NCBI GenBank assembly: GCA_001564135.1 | Contig: LKNH01000120.1 | Coordinates: 1 to 7,651, forward strand | Length of the DNA: 7,651 nucleotides | Direction of reading: 5' to 3' | Source: Halobacteriaceae archaeon Tc-Br11_E2g27 | GTDB lineage: Archaea; Halobacteriota; Halobacteria; Halobacteriales; Haloarculaceae | Part shown: positions 6,211-7,651 of the stretch, in pieces | Position numbering within the stretch: position 1 is the first letter of the stretch | How the letters are laid out: each line of letters opens with the position of its first letter | Made by a program: the position numbers and the translations under genes | Notes under the pieces: model-generated | The model's input: the letters and a program-made list of their open reading frames with translations, nothing else | The model's database searches: none | Told to the model about the DNA's origin: nothing

Positions 6211-6775
6211 GCGACGGCGCGATTCGGACCGGTCAACGACTGAAATCCAGCAGGACTCTGCACCAGGGTTCGAACGTCGCTCGACCGATGGCGGACAGCC
6301 AACCCCGGTACAGACGTTCACCGACTGCCAGGGCGAGCAGACAGTTAACGAATCCCGACCGTTGCCGGAAGTCAATCAGCTTGATTCGGGAACTGTTGAG
6401 ATTGTAAGCGAGGACGATATCCTTACCGCCAGACAGACCACACGAGAGGTTGTTGAATCGCTTGATTTTCGAATTACGGACGTTACGAGAACGGTCACCG
6501 CGGTTTCGGAACTCGCCCGGAATGTCTATCTCTACGCAGGTGAGGGGACGATGACATGGTATGAGATTCGGCGTGGAGACCGCACTGGTATTGAGCTTCG
6601 GTTCGACGATGATGGACCTGGAATCAAGAATCTCTCCGCAGCCGTGTCAGGTAATTACTCGACTTCCCACGGAATGGGCCGGGGATTGGAAGGCACCCGC
6701 GAGCTGATGGATACGTTCAAAATACAGACGAGCAAGGACGGAACAACGGTCACTGTTCGAAAGTGGAACCGCTAA
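6203..6775 (+). CDS. rsbT: RsbT-like switch protein kinase (GHKL ATPase fold)
   Basis: This gene encodes 190 residues. Residues about 64-190 match Bacillus RsbT (133 residues) closely: VEIVSEDDILTARQTTREV at the start; the N-box VSELARNVYLYAGEGTM with Glu103 and Asn107; the G1 box DDDGPGI (135-141); the G2 box STSHGMGRGLEG (153-164) and RELMDTF; and a C-terminal KWNR like the KW-R end of RsbT. All ATP-binding boxes are intact. In Bacillus RsbT is held by the RsbR/RsbS complex, phosphorylates it under stress, then leaves to activate the phosphatase RsbU. The first about 62 residues are an extra hydrophilic segment rich in Arg, Asp, Ser, Thr and Gln, with no recognised domain and probably disordered. 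There is no ATG between this start and Met117, so the extension is likely real. The gene starts eight bases before the RsbS stop and ends two bases before the next gene. It is not a histidine kinase: no phosphorylatable-His helical domain is present. Confidence 0.9.
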   Translation: MSERRRDSDRSTTEIQQDSAPGFERRSTDGGQPTPVQTFTDCQGEQTVNESRPLPEVNQLDSGTVEIVSEDDILTARQTTREVVESLDFRITDVTRTVTAVSELARNVYLYAGEGTMTWYEIRRGDRTGIELRFDDDGPGIKNLSAAVSGNYSTSHGMGRGLEGTRELMDTFKIQTSKDGTTVTVRKWNR

Positions 6776-6777
6776 GG

Positions 6778-7651
6778 ATGACGGACCCCGAGATAGGCAC
6801 AACAACGGAACACGAAGTAAGGTCCGAAGGAGATATTGCCTCAGTGGCGGCAAGCACAGCAGAGTGTGCCACATCCATTGGATTCGACAAAACCGAAACA
6901 GAGGAACTCAAAATTGTCGTGAGTGAACTCGCAGCCAACGTTCTTGACCATGCAAACGGCGGTGTCATTACACTCGCGGAGTTGGGTCACCGCGACGAAC
7001 AGGGGCTGCGAATCGAATCAACGGATGCGGGACCAGGGTTTACCGACGTCGATGTCGCGTTTGAGGATGGACATTCGACCATGGGCTCGCTCGGGAAAGG
7101 CCTCGGGGCCGTGAATCGACTGAGCGACAGCGTCGCCATTACGGAGTCAGGTGAACCACCGCATCGGACGACGGTTCGCGCAGACCGCTGGCTCGGACCG
7201 CCCTACGAACAGACGGTCGACTGTCCGCTGGATTTTGGTGCCGCTTCCCGGGCAAAAGTTCGTGGAACGCCAAACGGCGATAGCTTTGTCATCAAACAGT
7301 GGAATGACCACGCGCTTGTCGGTGTGATTGATGGGCTGGGACACGGACCTAACGCACATCGGGCGGCAATGGCCGCACGAAGCTACGTTGAGCGGCATTT
7401 CGACCAGCCGTTAGAAGCAATTTTCACTGGCACCGACCGAGCCTGTCAGGGGACACGCGGTGTAGTAATGGCGCTGGCACGGTTCGACTGGCAAACTGAG
7501 ACAGCGGAACTGGCGGGAATCGGGAATATCAGCTGTAAGGTCGAAGGGGTGGAAAAAAATGTTGTCACGCGTCGTGGTGTCATCGGTGGGAAATCGCCCG
7601 ATGCTGTCGTGAGAACTATAGACTGGAACCCGTCGAATAGGCTCGTATTCC
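6778..7651 (+). CDS. ATPase-SpoIIE/PP2C fusion phosphatase, RsbX-like (3' end beyond window)
   Basis: From the ATG at 6778, two bases after the preceding stop, 291 codons run to the window end without a stop. Residues about 10-136 are an RsbT/RsbW-type ATPase domain: N-box VVSELAANVLDHANGG (Glu50, Asn54), G1 box TDAGPGF (82-88), and G2 box GSLGKGLGAV (103-112). From about residue 150 a SpoIIE-type PP2C phosphatase begins: GDSF at 167-170, VGVIDGLGHGPNAHRAAMAA (181-200) with metal-binding Asp168 and Asp185 positions, and LAGIGNISCKVEG (245-257). The C-terminal metal-ligand region lies beyond the edge; the family is usually about 330-350 residues, so perhaps 40-60 residues are missing. Similar fusions occur beside bacterial rsbRST genes. 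It most likely removes phosphate from the RsbR/RsbS-like proteins, as RsbX does, but it could instead be an output phosphatase. RsbU-type N-terminal binding domains are not seen. Confidence 0.88.
   Translation, partial: MTDPEIGTTTEHEVRSEGDIASVAASTAECATSIGFDKTETEELKIVVSELAANVLDHANGGVITLAELGHRDEQGLRIESTDAGPGFTDVDVAFEDGHSTMGSLGKGLGAVNRLSDSVAITESGEPPHRTTVRADRWLGPPYEQTVDCPLDFGAASRAKVRGTPNGDSFVIKQWNDHALVGVIDGLGHGPNAHRAAMAARSYVERHFDQPLEAIFTGTDRACQGTRGVVMALARFDWQTETAELAGIGNISCKVEGVEKNVVTRRGVIGGKSPDAVVRTIDWNPSNRLVF

Noticed and set aside
5329..6302. Minus-strand open frames of 169 and 184 codons across the RsbR-like and RsbS-like genes
   Set aside because: They are antisense to genes with clear STAS domains, and their Ser/Thr/Arg-rich translations are typical of shadow frames.
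6203..6775. Histidine kinase assignment for the ATPase-fold protein
   Set aside because: The length, the SELARNVYLYAG N-box and the lack of a phosphorylatable-His helical domain fit RsbT, not a two-component kinase.

Overview
The window looks haloarchaeal. The predicted proteins are rich in Asp and Glu. Two of the three promoters have a TATA-like element about 27-28 nt upstream of a start codon, the arrangement of leaderless haloarchaeal transcripts. The gene families on the left (a DUF58 protein, a two-helix membrane protein, and a secreted transglutaminase with a DUF4129 tail) form a familiar haloarchaeal cluster. Base composition appears moderate by eye for this group; it was not computed. 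The genus cannot be named from the sequence alone.

Left half, minus strand (1-4278): three tightly joined genes read leftward. First is a 978-residue membrane-anchored transglutaminase-like protein with three beta-sandwich-type repeats and a C-terminal DUF4129-like domain. Next, overlapping it by one base, is a 209-residue two-helix membrane protein. Last, overlapping by four bases, is the N-terminal part of a DUF58 protein that runs off position 1. In this kind of cluster a MoxR-type AAA+ ATPase is often nearby; none is visible here, and it may lie beyond the left edge. The role is probably cell-envelope or secreted-protein processing, but the substrate is unknown.

Middle (4279-5059): a 93-bp divergent promoter region, a single DUF309 gene on the plus strand, and then a 76-bp gap holding a strong TATA-like promoter.

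Right half, plus strand (5060-7651): the notable part is a four-gene, nearly gapless operon that reads as an archaeal version of the bacterial RsbR-RsbS-RsbT-RsbX stressosome module. It encodes (1) a PAS-STAS protein like RsbR, with both regulatory threonines at the spacing known from Bacillus RsbRA; (2) a stand-alone STAS protein like RsbS, with the phosphorylatable serine; (3) an RsbT-like switch kinase with an intact ATP-binding fold and an unusual N-terminal extension; and (4) a fusion of a second RsbT/RsbW-type ATPase with a SpoIIE/PP2C phosphatase, cut by the window end. By analogy, the STAS proteins would build a sensory complex that holds the kinase, signal would cause phosphorylation and kinase release, and the phosphatase would reset the complex or relay the signal. 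Archaea lack the sigma factor controlled by this module in Bacillus, so the output is unknown and is the most interesting open question. No RNA genes, insertion sequences or CRISPR arrays were seen.
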